NCBI GenBank assembly: GCA_002842875.1
Contig: PHEF01000001.1
Coordinates: 1 to 64,000 of the forward strand
DNA from: Alphaproteobacteria bacterium HGW-Alphaproteobacteria-3
GTDB taxonomy: Bacteria > Pseudomonadota > Alphaproteobacteria > Parvibaculales > Parvibaculaceae
Direction: 5' to 3'
DNA: 64,000 nt
Shown in pieces: positions 18,098 to 33,372 of the stretch. Below the pieces are notes generated by a model. The model searched no databases. It worked only from the letters and a program-made list of their open reading frames with translations, and was not told where the DNA came from. Position numbers and translations under genes: made by a program. Numbering within the stretch: position 1 is the first letter of the stretch; the number at the start of each line of letters is the position of its first letter.

Positions 18098-18673
18098 ATG
18101 AGCAAACAACATCGAGAACCGGCCCGTCGAACGCATCTCCCGCGATGCCGCTGGCGCCGCTTCGCCCGCGCCGAAAGTGGCGCGACGGCGGTGGAATTCG
18201 CATTGCTCGGCGTTCCTTTTTTCGCGCTTCTCTATGCCATGATCGAGGTCAGCATCCTCTATTTCGCCACCGCCAATCTCGATAGCGTGGTGGCGGAGGC
18301 CGGGCGGCTGATCCGCACAGGGCAAGTGCAGTCGGGCGGCATGACCGAAGCTCAGTTCAGGGATTATATCTGCGGCGAACTGACGCTGATCAACGACTGC
18401 CAGACGAACCTTCGCATCGATGTCCGGAACTTCACGTCGTTCAACAGCTTGTCCTATCCGCCGCTGGTCGACGAGGATGGCAACGTCGTCGACGCCACGG
18501 TTTTTCAGCCGGGCGCCGCAGGCGATATCGTTCTCGTGAACGTCTATTACGCCTACGGCATCGTCAGTCCCGGCATGGTCGGGTTGTCGAACCTCGAAGG
18601 CGGCGGACGGCTTGTCGCCGCGGCGGCGGCGTTTCGCAACGAACCCTTCGGCAACAACCTGCCGGCAAGCTGA
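18098..18673 (+). CDS. tadE: TadE-family pseudopilin
   Basis: A 191-aa protein with a basic N-terminus and the TadE prepilin-like segment ESGATAVEFALLGVPFFALL, with Glu five residues after the processing glycine. A long extracellular or periplasmic C-terminal part follows. It is probably processed by CpaA and incorporated as a minor pilus subunit. I chose the ATG at 18098 (leader GGCGCGAGG) rather than an in-frame ATG further upstream. Eleven bases separate it from the next TadE-like gene. Confidence 0.87.
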   Translation: MSKQHREPARRTHLPRCRWRRFARAESGATAVEFALLGVPFFALLYAMIEVSILYFATANLDSVVAEAGRLIRTGQVQSGGMTEAQFRDYICGELTLINDCQTNLRIDVRNFTSFNSLSYPPLVDEDGNVVDATVFQPGAAGDIVLVNVYYAYGIVSPGMVGLSNLEGGGRLVAAAAAFRNEPFGNNLPAS

Positions 18674-18684
18674 GGGCGCGCGCA

Positions 18685-19254
18685 ATGATCGAACGGAAAC
18701 CCGAATTCAGGCATGGCGCGCGGTGGGCGAGCGGCTTTCGGCGTCTTCTCATTGACCGCACCGGCGTCGCCGCGGTCGAATTTGCGCTCATCTTCCCGTT
18801 GATGATCACCTTCTATTTCGGTGCGATGGAAACGTCGCACATGCTGACGGCAAACCGGCGCGTGACTTCCGTCGCCTATACCGCCGCCGACATCACGGCG
18901 CAGGCGATCTCGGTCAGCGATGCCGACGTGAGCGACATTTTTTCCGCGAGTGCCGCCATTCTCCGGCCCTTCAGCACGACGCCGCTGTCGATCCGCATTT
19001 CGAGCGTGGTCGCCAATTCGAGCGGCGTGAACAAGGTCGCGTGGAGCGACGGCTATCAGATCGCCGGTCGCGCCGTGAACTCCACCATGACGCTGCCGGC
19101 CGGGCTTACGAGCCCCGGCACCAGCGTCATCGTGGCGGAGGTGACCTATCAGTATTCTTCGCCGATCAGCGAAACGATCACGGAAGATATCTCCTTCACC
19201 GACACGGCCTATCTGAAGCCGCGCCGCGCCGCCAAGGTCGCCCGGACGAACTGA
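18685..19254 (+). CDS. TadE/TadF-like pseudopilin
   Basis: A 189-aa protein with the prepilin-like segment RTGVAAVEFALIFPLMITF after a basic leader, then a predicted extracytoplasmic domain ending SFTDTAYLKPRRAAKVART. It is a second minor pseudopilin paired with the preceding tadE, similar to TadF or the short TadG-type proteins. It closes the Tad locus. Confidence 0.84.
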   Translation: MIERKPEFRHGARWASGFRRLLIDRTGVAAVEFALIFPLMITFYFGAMETSHMLTANRRVTSVAYTAADITAQAISVSDADVSDIFSASAAILRPFSTTPLSIRISSVVANSSGVNKVAWSDGYQIAGRAVNSTMTLPAGLTSPGTSVIVAEVTYQYSSPISETITEDISFTDTAYLKPRRAAKVARTN

Positions 19255-19704
19255 TTTCCAGTCTCCGGACAGGTCCGATCCGCGAACCCGCTCCGCATTA
19301 ACCATGTTTTAAAGGGGTGCTGTATCAAATCTGCCGCAGCGTCCGGCGGCAGACAAAGCTGCTTGCGATTGTGCGGACCATTCGCGCCGCCAGCCATGCC
19401 GAGCCAATCTGCCCTTTCCCGAAGCCGGAACAGGCATCTTTTCGATAAGCCATTGGCAAAAAAAGAAAAATCAGGCTGGCGGAGCAGGAGGACTCTTCGA
19501 CAAACTCGCTCGAAGTATGCCCCACATCGCGCCAGTATGCCCTCGTATCCATAGGTGAATCTTCGCTTTCGTGGAACTTCTCTGTTCAAGTCGACACCGC
19601 AACGCCTCGGTCTCGCCGCTCACGCCAGTATTACCTTGATAGAGTTTTCAGCCCACGCCTTCGTCGTGTCGCATTCAAACTTGCCAAAACGAAAGGACAC
19701 GAAG
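19255..19704. other. Gene-free junction between tad locus and defence island
   Basis: 450 bases without a convincing gene. It contains an A-rich tract near 19448-19462 and no recognisable tRNA or integrase. I found no clear direct repeat of an attachment site here. It marks the left border of the accessory region. Confidence 0.5.
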
Positions 19705-19920
19705 ATGAAGGCAACATGCATGAACCAGATTCAACTAGCAGTGCGCTGGGGGATCAGCCATCGCACACTTGAGCGGTGGCGTTGGACCGGTGAGGGGCCG
19801 AAGTTCCTCAAGGTGGGTGGCCGGGTGGTCTATCGCCTAACCGACATTGAGGAATACGAGCAGTCGATTATCCGCTCCAGCACCTCGGACCCTGGGCAGA
19901 CTCAGCAAGCGGGCGCCTGA
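19705..19920 (+). CDS. Small helix-turn-helix DNA-binding protein (AlpA/MerR-like)
   Basis: A 71-aa protein with one winged HTH of the excisionase/AlpA type: AVRWGISHRTLERWRWTGEG forms the helix-turn-helix and FLKVGGRVVYRLTDIEEYE the wing. Such proteins act as excisionases or as regulators of mobile-element genes. Leader GAAAGGACACGAAG precedes the ATG. It stands first in the island; the next gene starts about 145 bases downstream. Confidence 0.82.
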   Translation: MKATCMNQIQLAVRWGISHRTLERWRWTGEGPKFLKVGGRVVYRLTDIEEYEQSIIRSSTSDPGQTQQAGA

Positions 19921-20065
19921 CCATAGCTCCAGGATGGCGGTTGGCCGAGGCGCAGCCGCCGTCCCGCCCTCTCCCTTGCTTGCAGTCCCTACCAATTTCG
20001 ATTGAACCCACGCCTCTTCTCAGATAGCCTGATGCAAGCCCAGAAAATGGGCGCGCATAGTTACC

Positions 20066-20968
20066 GTGCGCATCAGGGGCTGGGAGGCCGCGGTGGACAA
20101 CGAGACGTCCGAACTTCGCTGGGGAGTTGAGCAGCGTCTCGAGTTCATAGAGTTCCGTCTGTTCTGGGAGGGACACGTGAACCGCAGCGACCTGATGGAA
20201 CAATTCGGGGTCTCGGTGAACCAGGCGTCCACCGACCTGAACCGCTACATCGGCTTCGCACCCGACAACATGGTCTACGACAAGAGCGCGCGTACCTACG
20301 TCCGTGGCCCCGCGTTCAAATCCCAGTTCCTTGAACCCGACGCCAGCCGCTACCTCGCCCAACTGCTATCGGTGGCGGACGGAATCCTTGATCGCGAGGA
20401 TTCCTGGATCGCCGATCTTCCGCCCTTTGCGTCCGCCCCGACGCCTGTGCGCGGCGTCAATCCGGTGACGCTCCGGTCGGTGGTGGGCGCCATTCGGCGT
20501 TCAGAGGCGATCGAGGTAAAGTACCAGTCCCTGTCCAGTCCGGAGCCGCGTTGGCGCTGGATCGCTCCGCACGCCATCGGGTTCGACGGGTTCCGCTGGC
20601 ACACACGGGCGTTCTGCCTGACCGATCAGGCTTTCAAGGACTTCCTGCTCTCGCGGATCATCGAGACTCGCGGTACCAAGCTGAGCGAGGTGAGGCCTGA
20701 CGCGGACGCAGACTGGAACGAGCAGGTAACTCTGGAAATCGGACCCCACCCTGCACTGTCCGACACGCAGGCCATGGTGATCGCGCTCGACTACGGAATG
20801 AAGGGTGGCAAGGCTGAGATCAAGGTTCGTCGGGCATTGCTCTACTATGCGCTTCGGCGGCTTGGACTTGACACCGATCCTGCCGCCAGGAAGCCAAAGG
20901 ACCAGCAGATCGTGCTTTTAAACCGTGACGTGATCCTCGGCCGCCAGGCTCAGGCAGAGGAGCAGTAG
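20066..20968 (+). CDS. WYL-domain transcriptional regulator of the defence island
   Basis: A 300-aa protein with an N-terminal winged HTH (about 15-75: FWEGHVNRSDLMEQFGVSVN, then QASTDLNRYI), a WYL domain (about 130-210, VVGAIRRSEAIEVKYQSLSS to GFRWHTRAFC) and a C-terminal WCX-like part. This is the BrxR/CapW type of regulator that keeps defence operons repressed and relieves them on a ligand or DNA signal. An in-frame GTG at 20093 is an alternative start. It ends 8 bases before the big helicase gene, so it may also be transcribed with it. Confidence 0.9.
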   Translation: MRIRGWEAAVDNETSELRWGVEQRLEFIEFRLFWEGHVNRSDLMEQFGVSVNQASTDLNRYIGFAPDNMVYDKSARTYVRGPAFKSQFLEPDASRYLAQLLSVADGILDREDSWIADLPPFASAPTPVRGVNPVTLRSVVGAIRRSEAIEVKYQSLSSPEPRWRWIAPHAIGFDGFRWHTRAFCLTDQAFKDFLLSRIIETRGTKLSEVRPDADADWNEQVTLEIGPHPALSDTQAMVIALDYGMKGGKAEIKVRRALLYYALRRLGLDTDPAARKPKDQQIVLLNRDVILGRQAQAEEQ

Positions 20969-20976
20969 GATTTTCC

Positions 20977-26154
<5,178 letters not shown>

Positions 26155-26158
26155 TCTG

Positions 26159-28924
26159 ATGACCGTGAATTTTGCTCCCGGAGACCTGGTGCGCGCCCGT
26201 GGGCGGGAATGGGTGGCATTGCCGTCTCCGCGCGAGGGCATTCTGGCGCTACGCCCTCTTTCCGGCAGCGAGAATGACACGGTCATCCTTGATCCTTCGC
26301 TTGAAACCCAGCCGGTTGCCGCGGCACGCTTTGACTTGCCCGCCGATGCCGTGCCGACTGTCCAGGCGAAGGCAGCTCTCCTGGCCGACGCGATGCGGCT
26401 CACACTTCGAAGGGGAGCGGGCCCTTTCCGCTCGGCCGCGCAACTGGCTTTCGAGCCCAGAACCTATCAACTCGTCCCCTTGCTGATGGCGCTTCGCCTG
26501 CAGGTGCCCCGCCTCCTGATCGCCGATGATGTAGGGATCGGGAAGACGATCGAGGCGGGCCTGATCCTGCGCGAACTGATGGACCGCGGCGAGGTCGATG
26601 GTTTCTCGGTTCTATGTCCGCCGCACCTCGTCGAGCAGTGGGTCGGAGAGTTGAAGCAGCGGTTCGGGATCGAGGCCGTTGCCGTGACATCAGGTAGTGC
26701 CGCGAGACTGGAACGCGGTCTTCCGCTAGCCCAGACGCTGTTCGATGCCTACCCCTATACCGTCGTCAGCCTTGACTACATCAAGGCCGAAAAGCGCCGT
26801 GAAGGGTTCGCGCGCGCTTGCCCCGATTTCGTGATCGTGGACGAAGCCCATGCCTGTGTGGGCACGCACAAGGGCAAGCAGCAGCGATTTGAACTTCTCG
26901 CTGGCCTTGCACGCGATCCGGAGCGCCGGATGATCTTTCTCACCGCGACGCCCCACTCTGGCGACGAAGATGCGTTCGGCCGCCTTCTTTCACTGATCGA
27001 CCCGTCCTTCGGCTCCATGAATTTCGATGACGCCCGCTACCGGGAACGTCTGGCGCGACATTTCGTGCAGCGCCAACGGATCGATCTCGTTTCAGGGGCG
27101 TGGGACGAGAACCGTGCTTTTCCCAAGCATGAAACCACCGAGTCTCCTTATCGGTTGTCGCAGGCTCATCTCGACTTCCAGGAAGCTGTGCTCGATTATT
27201 GCTTCGGCGTTGTCGCCCGCGCAGGCTCCGGGCTTCGGGAGCGGCGTCTGGCCTTCTGGGGTACTCTCGCCTTGATGCGCTGTGTCGGCTCGTCCCCGGC
27301 CGCCGCCCTCAGCGCACTACGCAACCGGATGTCGAACGAAAGCGATCGGCTGGAGCCGCAGATCTACGATGAGGACTCCGACGATGAAGACGCAGTGGAT
27401 ATCGAACCTGGGACCGGCTTTGACACGGATCCAGCCCTGCAGGCTTTGGTCGCCCACGCCGAAGAGTTGATCCACAAGCCGGATCCGAAGCTTGCGGCCC
27501 TCATCGATGCACTCACGCCGCTGATCAAGAAGGGCGCGAATCCCGTCGTGTTCTGCCGCTTCCTGGCCACCGCCGAGCACGTTCGGGATGGCCTGCGGAA
27601 GGCATTTCCCAAGCTGGTCGTCGAAGCAGTGACAGGCGTTCTAACACCTGACGAGCGCCGTGACCGCGTGGCTGAAATGGCCTCAGCCGACGACGAAAAG
27701 GAAGTCCAACGCATCCTGGTGGCCACCGACTGCTTGTCCGAGGGGATCAACCTCCAGCAGTTGTTCGACACAGTCATTCACTACGACCTGTCCTGGAACC
27801 CCACCCGGCATCAGCAGCGCGAGGGGCGCGTTGATCGCTTCGGCCAGCCGGCCGAACTTGTCCGGTCGATCATGATGTTCTCACCGGACAACGCCATTGA
27901 CGGGGCAGTCCTGGATGTCGTCCTGCGCAAGGCGGAAGAAATCCGCAAGGCCACGGGGATCACCGTTCCTTTGCCGGACGAGCGTGGGCCGGTCACGGAC
28001 GCCCTGATGGCTGCCGTCATGCTGCGGCAGGGAAAGTCTCAGCAGCTGGTCTTCGATTTGCGCCTCGAAGACGGCACCCGGGCGATGGAAGCGCGGTGGC
28101 GTGATGCCTCCGAGAACGAAAAGAAATCCCGTGCGCGCTTCGCCCAGAATGCGATGAAGCCGCAGGAAGTGGCACCGGAATGGGAAAAGGTCCGCACACT
28201 GCTGGGATCGCCAGCAGATGCCAAGGTCTTCATCGAACGTGCAATGTCGCGTTTCGGCGTACCACTTGAACCCCGAAAGACCCTCTTGGTCGCCCATGTC
28301 CATGCGCTGGAAGCGGCCTTGAAAGAACGGCTGACCCAAAGGGGCCTGTCAGGCTCTGTCCGCCTCGCCATGGTCGAGCCAGCTCCTTCGGGGACTGCGC
28401 TGCTAACAAGAACACATCCCCTGACCGCAACCCTCGCCGAGGCGCTGGTCGAGGCCTCGCTCGATCCGGAGGCACTGTCCGGTCTTGGGATCGGCCGGGT
28501 TGGCGCCTGGCCTACGTCGGCCGTCCAGCAGATGACCCGGCTGGCACTTCTCCGGATCCGGTTCAAGCTGACGGTCCATGCACGGAAGGAGCGCCTGCTC
28601 CTTGCCGAAGAGGCCGCTCTTGTCGCGCTACAGGGTGGCCGGATCGTCGCAGCCGGCGAAGCGGCCCGCAATCTTCTGAACACGCCTGCTGACGCCGACC
28701 TCGCGCCATCCGCCCGCGAACGGTTCATAGCCAGAGCGAAGGAGGAGCTGCCGACCCTGCTGGAGGGACCGTTGACCGGGTTCGTGCGGTCACGCGCCGA
28801 CGAACTCGCCCAGGACCATGCCCGCCTTCGCGCCGCTGCGGGTTCCGCTTCGCGCGTCACCGTCGAGGCGATCACGCCGCCGGACGTGATCGGCCTCTTC
28901 GTCCTGATGCCGAGCGAGGTCTGA
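26159..28924 (+). CDS. SNF2-type helicase (DrmD-like)
   Basis: A 921-aa SNF2/RapA-like translocase. Walker A lies in ADDVGIGKTIEAGLIL (about 120-135), Walker B in FVIVDEAHAC (about 225-234), motif III in FLTATPHSGDED, and the C-terminal RecA lobe has ATDCLSEGINLQQL and the motif VI segment HQQREGRVDRFGQ. It starts 4 bases after the previous stop. The protein matches DrmD, the SNF2 helicase that defines class 1 DISARM together with the adenine methyltransferase. It is expected to move along double-stranded DNA; the target is not visible. Confidence 0.88.
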   Translation: MTVNFAPGDLVRARGREWVALPSPREGILALRPLSGSENDTVILDPSLETQPVAAARFDLPADAVPTVQAKAALLADAMRLTLRRGAGPFRSAAQLAFEPRTYQLVPLLMALRLQVPRLLIADDVGIGKTIEAGLILRELMDRGEVDGFSVLCPPHLVEQWVGELKQRFGIEAVAVTSGSAARLERGLPLAQTLFDAYPYTVVSLDYIKAEKRREGFARACPDFVIVDEAHACVGTHKGKQQRFELLAGLARDPERRMIFLTATPHSGDEDAFGRLLSLIDPSFGSMNFDDARYRERLARHFVQRQRIDLVSGAWDENRAFPKHETTESPYRLSQAHLDFQEAVLDYCFGVVARAGSGLRERRLAFWGTLALMRCVGSSPAAALSALRNRMSNESDRLEPQIYDEDSDDEDAVDIEPGTGFDTDPALQALVAHAEELIHKPDPKLAALIDALTPLIKKGANPVVFCRFLATAEHVRDGLRKAFPKLVVEAVTGVLTPDERRDRVAEMASADDEKEVQRILVATDCLSEGINLQQLFDTVIHYDLSWNPTRHQQREGRVDRFGQPAELVRSIMMFSPDNAIDGAVLDVVLRKAEEIRKATGITVPLPDERGPVTDALMAAVMLRQGKSQQLVFDLRLEDGTRAMEARWRDASENEKKSRARFAQNAMKPQEVAPEWEKVRTLLGSPADAKVFIERAMSRFGVPLEPRKTLLVAHVHALEAALKERLTQRGLSGSVRLAMVEPAPSGTALLTRTHPLTATLAEALVEASLDPEALSGLGIGRVGAWPTSAVQQMTRLALLRIRFKLTVHARKERLLLAEEAALVALQGGRIVAAGEAARNLLNTPADADLAPSARERFIARAKEELPTLLEGPLTGFVRSRADELAQDHARLRAAAGSASRVTVEAITPPDVIGLFVLMPSEV

Positions 28925-28926
28925 TC

Positions 28927-31900
28927 ATGGCGCGCAAACCCGTCGTCGACATGTCCGCATGGCCATCGCTCAGCCTCGAAGGCAACCTGATCGCGCCTGC
29001 CATGGTCGCAGCAGCCGACCGCCGCGAGGCTTCGGAGCAAACCGAAGCAGATTATCGCATCCGCAAGGGGCTGACGATCCGCGAGGAAATCTCGACCGCC
29101 TTCCGTGTCGGCCAGTCGCATTTCGACACCTTCGCCACCATCGCAAACCCCTCGGCCGATGCGACTCGTCGGTTCATCAAGGCCTTTTTGCAGGAAACCT
29201 TTGGTTTCGATGACCTTGTCCCAGCGGATGGCGCTCTGTCCTTCATGGCGGGCGACCGCGTCCCGATTGTGGTCGTTCCGCCCTCTGACGAGAAACTCGA
29301 CCGGCGCAGCGCGACCCTCTCGACCGATCGCACACGCTCGCCCGCCTTCGCGCTTCAGGACCACCTGAACGAGCATGACGACACCCTATGGGGCCTTGTC
29401 ACCAACGGCACCCTGATCCGCCTCATGCGCGACAACGCATCGCTGACCCGACCGGCCTATATCGAGGCTGACCTCTCCCAGATCTTCACCAACGAAGACG
29501 CCGCTTCCTTCGCCGTCCTCTGGCTGCTGATCCACCGCACCCGCTTTGGCGCCGCTGGCGCGCCGGCTACTGATTGCGCGCTGGAACGCTGGCGGGACGC
29601 CGGGTCAAAGGAAGGCGAAGTCGCCCGCGATCGCTTGGCCGTCCAAGTCCAGATAGCGCTCAAGGTGCTAGGCTCGGGCTTCCTCGAGGCCAACCCCGAT
29701 CTGCGCGACCGGCTGAAGTCGGGCGAGATCAACCTGACCGAATGGTTCAACGAACTCCTCCGCCTCGTCTATCGGCTGATCTTCCTTATGGTGGCCGAGG
29801 ATCGCAACCTCTTGCACCCCGAAAAGGCCAAGCCTGACGCCCGCAAGCTTTACGCGGAAGGCTACAGCCTCGCCGCCCTGCGTACCCAATGCTACCGCGC
29901 CGCCTCGTGGGACAAACACCACGACCGCTATGAGGGCATCAAGATCGTCTTCCACGCGCTGGCCCACGGTCAGGACGCCCTCGCCCTCCCCGCACTCGGC
30001 GGGCTTTTCGCCGAAGACAAGCTGCCCCACCTTGAAACCGCCCGCCTGCGCAACCGCGCCTTCATGGAGGCGCTTTACCGCCTCTCCTGGCTTGACCAGA
30101 AAACCGGCATGGTCCCGGTCAACTGGCGCGCGATGGAGACCGAGGAACTGGGCTCCGTCTACGAATCCCTCCTCGAACTGCAGCCGCAGCTGGGCGATGA
30201 CGGCAAAACGCTGCTCTTCGCGTCTGAGGCCGCTGAGCAGAAGGGCAATCAGCGCAAGACCACCGGCTCCTACTACACGCCCGATAGCCTGGTTCAGGCG
30301 CTCCTCGACACAGCGCTCGACCCGGTGCTGGACAAGACCGAAGCCGAGGCGGACAATCCCGCCAAGGCGCTGCTGAAACTCTCGGTCATCGACCCCGCCT
30401 GCGGCTCGGGCCACTTCCTGCTGGCTGCCGCCCGCCGCATCGCCACGCGGCTCGCGCGCATTCGAGCCGATGGCACGCCCTCGCTCGCAGATTTCCGCCA
30501 TGCCCTGCGCGATGTCGCGCGGTCCTGCCTGCACGGGGTGGACCGTAACCCGATGGCGGTGGAGCTGACCAAGGTCGCGCTCTGGATCGAGACGGTGGAC
30601 CCCGGCCTTCCCCTCGGATTCTTCGACGCGCAGATCCGCTGCGGCGATGCGCTGCTGGGCGTGTTCGACCTGAAGGTGCTGCAACACGGCATCCCCGATG
30701 CCGCCTACAAGCCTCTGACGGGCGACGACAAGGATACGGCGCGCTACTATCTCCAGGCCAACCGCGCCGCGACCTCGGGTCAGGGTGGGTTTGATTTCGG
30801 CACGGGCCAGGTTGCCATGCCCGAGATGAAGCCGCTGGCGTTGGATTTCTCGGGCTTCCGCGACCTGCCCGAGGATACGGTGGAACAGATCGGGGCCAAG
30901 GCCGCGCGGTTCAAGGAACTGCGCAAGGGGCAGGCATTTGTGCGGGCGACGGCGGCGGCGAACCTGTATGTCGCGGCCTTCCTGCTGCCCAAGGTGGGCG
31001 GCGCACCGGCCGGGGCCTCGGCCCGCACCGTGCCGACGACCGAGGAACTGTGGCTGGCCCTCAATCAGGGCAAGATCCGGCAGGCGATGATGGACGCGCC
31101 CAAGGCCGCCCGCCGCGCCCGCGCCTTTCACTGGCCGCTGGAGTTTCCCGATGTGATGCAGCGCGGCGGGTTCGACGTGGTGCTGGGCAACCCGCCGTGG
31201 GAACGGATCAAGCTGCAGGAGCAGGAGTTTTTTGCTGCCCGCTCGCCCGAGATTGCCCATGCGCCCAACAAGGCGGCGCGCGACCGGCTGATCAGGGCGC
31301 TGGCGCTTGCCCCGCCGGGCAGCGCGGATCGCGCCCTGTTCAATGCCTTCACCATGGCCAAGCGCGAGGCCGAGGCGACCAGCGAGTTCGTCCGCGTGCC
31401 GGGCGAAGACGGCGGGCGTTTTGTCCTCACAGGCCGGGGCGACGTGAACACCTATGCGCTGTTTGCCGAATTGTTCGCCAACCTCGCGCGCCAGCGCGCC
31501 GGGGTGATCGTGCCGACGGGCATTGCCACCGATGCCACCACCGCGCCCTTCTTTGCCCACCTGGTCGAGACGCGGCGGCTGGCGCGGCTGGTGGATTTCG
31601 AGAACCGCGCGGGCCTGTTTCCCGCCGTGGACAGCCGCATGAAATTCGCCCTGCTGACCCTTGGGCGGGATGAACCGGCCGCGCATTTCGCCTTTTTCCT
31701 AACCGAGCCTTCACAACTGGCCGAGCCCGAGCGCAACTTCACTCTCTCGCCAAGTGCAATCGCTACCATCAACCCAAACACCAAGACCGCACCGGTTTTC
31801 CGCTCCCGCGCCGATGCCGAATTGACAACGAAGATCTACTCGAACGCCTCAGTGCTCATCGACGAGGCAAAAGGCGAGCGCGGCAACCCTTGGAATTTGT

Positions 31901-33372
31901 CATTCTTGGCAATGTTTCACATGTCGAATGACAGCCCCCTGTTCCGCACCGCCGCGCAACTTGCGGCCGAGGGCTTTGCCCGCGACGGCACCGGCTGGAC
32001 GCGCGGCACCGATCGCTTCGTCCCGCTGTATGAGGCCAAGATGATCCACCAGTTCGATCATCGCTGGGCGGGCTATGCCGGGAATGGCAAGGACACCGCC
32101 GATATTTCGGTCGCGCAAAAGGCCGACCCCGGCTTTGAACCCGCCCCCCGCTACTGGGTGCCACAAGCCGAAGCGCAAGACCGCTTCGCCGCCAGGGGCT
32201 GGACCCGGGACTGGCTGATGGGCTGGCGCGACATCACGAACGCGACCAACGAACGCACGGTGATTGCGTCGGTGTTTCCAAGGGTGGGGGTGGGAAACAA
32301 GCTTCCGCTCATGTTCCCCGCTCAGCCGACTGCAACAATCGCGGGGTTGATCGCCAACATGTCAGCACTCGCTTTTGATTTTGCCTCGCGCCAGAAGGTC
32401 GGCGGGACGACACTGAACTTCTACCTTCTCTACCAGTTACCCGTCCTTCCCCCCACCTTCTACACCGAACCCCGCCTCGCCTTCATCACCCCGAAGGTGC
32501 TGGAACTCACCTACACCTCGCACAGCCTCGCCCCCTTCGCCCGCGATCTGGATCATGATGGCCCGCCCTTCACCTGGGACGAGGACCGCCGCGCCCAGCT
32601 GCGCGCCGATCTCGACGCCTTCTACGCCCGCGCCTACGGCCTGACCCGCGACGAGCTGCGCTACATCCTCGACCCCGCCGACGTGAAGGGCCCCGACTAT
32701 CCCTCGGAAACCTTCCGCGTCCTCAAGGAAAAGGAAATCCGCCAACACGGCGAGTATCGCACGCAACGCCTCGTCCTCGCCGCCTGGGACCGGATGGAAG
32801 CGGATGGCACCTTCGTCGAACTTGGCCTGGCCGACGCTGCCGCCACACCCGTCCCGCCACCCATCCAACTCCCGCCACTCGAGCAGATTCCCGCTGGCGT
32901 CTGGGCATGGCCGCAAGGTGCCGATGAGCGCGACCGCGTCCGTACCCAGCTTCGGGCGATGGTTGGCATTTTGCCGCAGTCCTCCGACGTCCGCCGTGTG
33001 CGTCTCGCGACGCTGGCCTGCTTGCAACCGAGCCTGCTCGACGGCTTTCTCTCTGATGCAGATCGCCAGGAGTGGCGGCGGATCGTGGCGCATCCGTCCG
33101 GCGTGACGCAATTGGTGCCGCCAACCAACGCAGCGTGGGGCGCGGCCTTCAACGAGCTTGTGTCGTCGGCCGTTCTGAATGTATCGCCGGATGGCGACGC
33201 ATGGAGCGCGGGCGAGAGGCTCGACCGATCAACCCTAAGCGTTGACGACCCGGCAGTCGGACGGGCGCTGTTCGCGTGGTCGAGGCTTCAGGCCGTCGAT
33301 CTGGAACAGGGATTAACTCGGGTGTCTGCCGACATCCTCCCCTTCGTTCAGGAGGGCCGCCTTGCAGCCTGA
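28927..33372 (+). CDS. N6-adenine DNA methyltransferase, Eco57I class (DrmMI-like)
   Basis: A 1481-aa enzyme. The methyltransferase core has TTGSYYTPDSLVQALLD before motif I VIDPACGSGHFLLAAARR (motif I Asp near 489) and catalytic motif IV LGNPPWERI (NPPW at 755), giving N6-adenine methylation. A long N-terminal region (1 to about 430) resembles type IIG/PglX N-terminal domains, but I see no obvious PD-ExK nuclease motif, so it is probably methylase only. The C-terminal part should carry target recognition. It is the DrmMI equivalent and protects host DNA. The start is 2 bases after the SNF2 gene stop, and the 3' end overlaps the ATPase gene by 11 bases. Confidence 0.9.
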   Translation: MARKPVVDMSAWPSLSLEGNLIAPAMVAAADRREASEQTEADYRIRKGLTIREEISTAFRVGQSHFDTFATIANPSADATRRFIKAFLQETFGFDDLVPADGALSFMAGDRVPIVVVPPSDEKLDRRSATLSTDRTRSPAFALQDHLNEHDDTLWGLVTNGTLIRLMRDNASLTRPAYIEADLSQIFTNEDAASFAVLWLLIHRTRFGAAGAPATDCALERWRDAGSKEGEVARDRLAVQVQIALKVLGSGFLEANPDLRDRLKSGEINLTEWFNELLRLVYRLIFLMVAEDRNLLHPEKAKPDARKLYAEGYSLAALRTQCYRAASWDKHHDRYEGIKIVFHALAHGQDALALPALGGLFAEDKLPHLETARLRNRAFMEALYRLSWLDQKTGMVPVNWRAMETEELGSVYESLLELQPQLGDDGKTLLFASEAAEQKGNQRKTTGSYYTPDSLVQALLDTALDPVLDKTEAEADNPAKALLKLSVIDPACGSGHFLLAAARRIATRLARIRADGTPSLADFRHALRDVARSCLHGVDRNPMAVELTKVALWIETVDPGLPLGFFDAQIRCGDALLGVFDLKVLQHGIPDAAYKPLTGDDKDTARYYLQANRAATSGQGGFDFGTGQVAMPEMKPLALDFSGFRDLPEDTVEQIGAKAARFKELRKGQAFVRATAAANLYVAAFLLPKVGGAPAGASARTVPTTEELWLALNQGKIRQAMMDAPKAARRARAFHWPLEFPDVMQRGGFDVVLGNPPWERIKLQEQEFFAARSPEIAHAPNKAARDRLIRALALAPPGSADRALFNAFTMAKREAEATSEFVRVPGEDGGRFVLTGRGDVNTYALFAELFANLARQRAGVIVPTGIATDATTAPFFAHLVETRRLARLVDFENRAGLFPAVDSRMKFALLTLGRDEPAAHFAFFLTEPSQLAEPERNFTLSPSAIATINPNTKTAPVFRSRADAELTTKIYSNASVLIDEAKGERGNPWNLSFLAMFHMSNDSPLFRTAAQLAAEGFARDGTGWTRGTDRFVPLYEAKMIHQFDHRWAGYAGNGKDTADISVAQKADPGFEPAPRYWVPQAEAQDRFAARGWTRDWLMGWRDITNATNERTVIASVFPRVGVGNKLPLMFPAQPTATIAGLIANMSALAFDFASRQKVGGTTLNFYLLYQLPVLPPTFYTEPRLAFITPKVLELTYTSHSLAPFARDLDHDGPPFTWDEDRRAQLRADLDAFYARAYGLTRDELRYILDPADVKGPDYPSETFRVLKEKEIRQHGEYRTQRLVLAAWDRMEADGTFVELGLADAAATPVPPPIQLPPLEQIPAGVWAWPQGADERDRVRTQLRAMVGILPQSSDVRRVRLATLACLQPSLLDGFLSDADRQEWRRIVAHPSGVTQLVPPTNAAWGAAFNELVSSAVLNVSPDGDAWSAGERLDRSTLSVDDPAVGRALFAWSRLQAVDLEQGLTRVSADILPFVQEGRLAA

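Noticed and set aside
19438-19465. A-rich tract as a possible terminator or promoter
   Set aside because: No stem next to it and no clear -35/-10 spacing.
29668-31686. 672-codon frame antisense to the methyltransferase
   Set aside because: Shadow frame; methyltransferase motifs I and IV lie on the plus strand in the same stretch.
28927-33372. Type IIG restriction-modification enzyme (methylase plus nuclease in one chain)
   Set aside because: The N-terminal region looks related, but I see no PD-ExK-like triad; the helicase neighbours fit DrmMI better.
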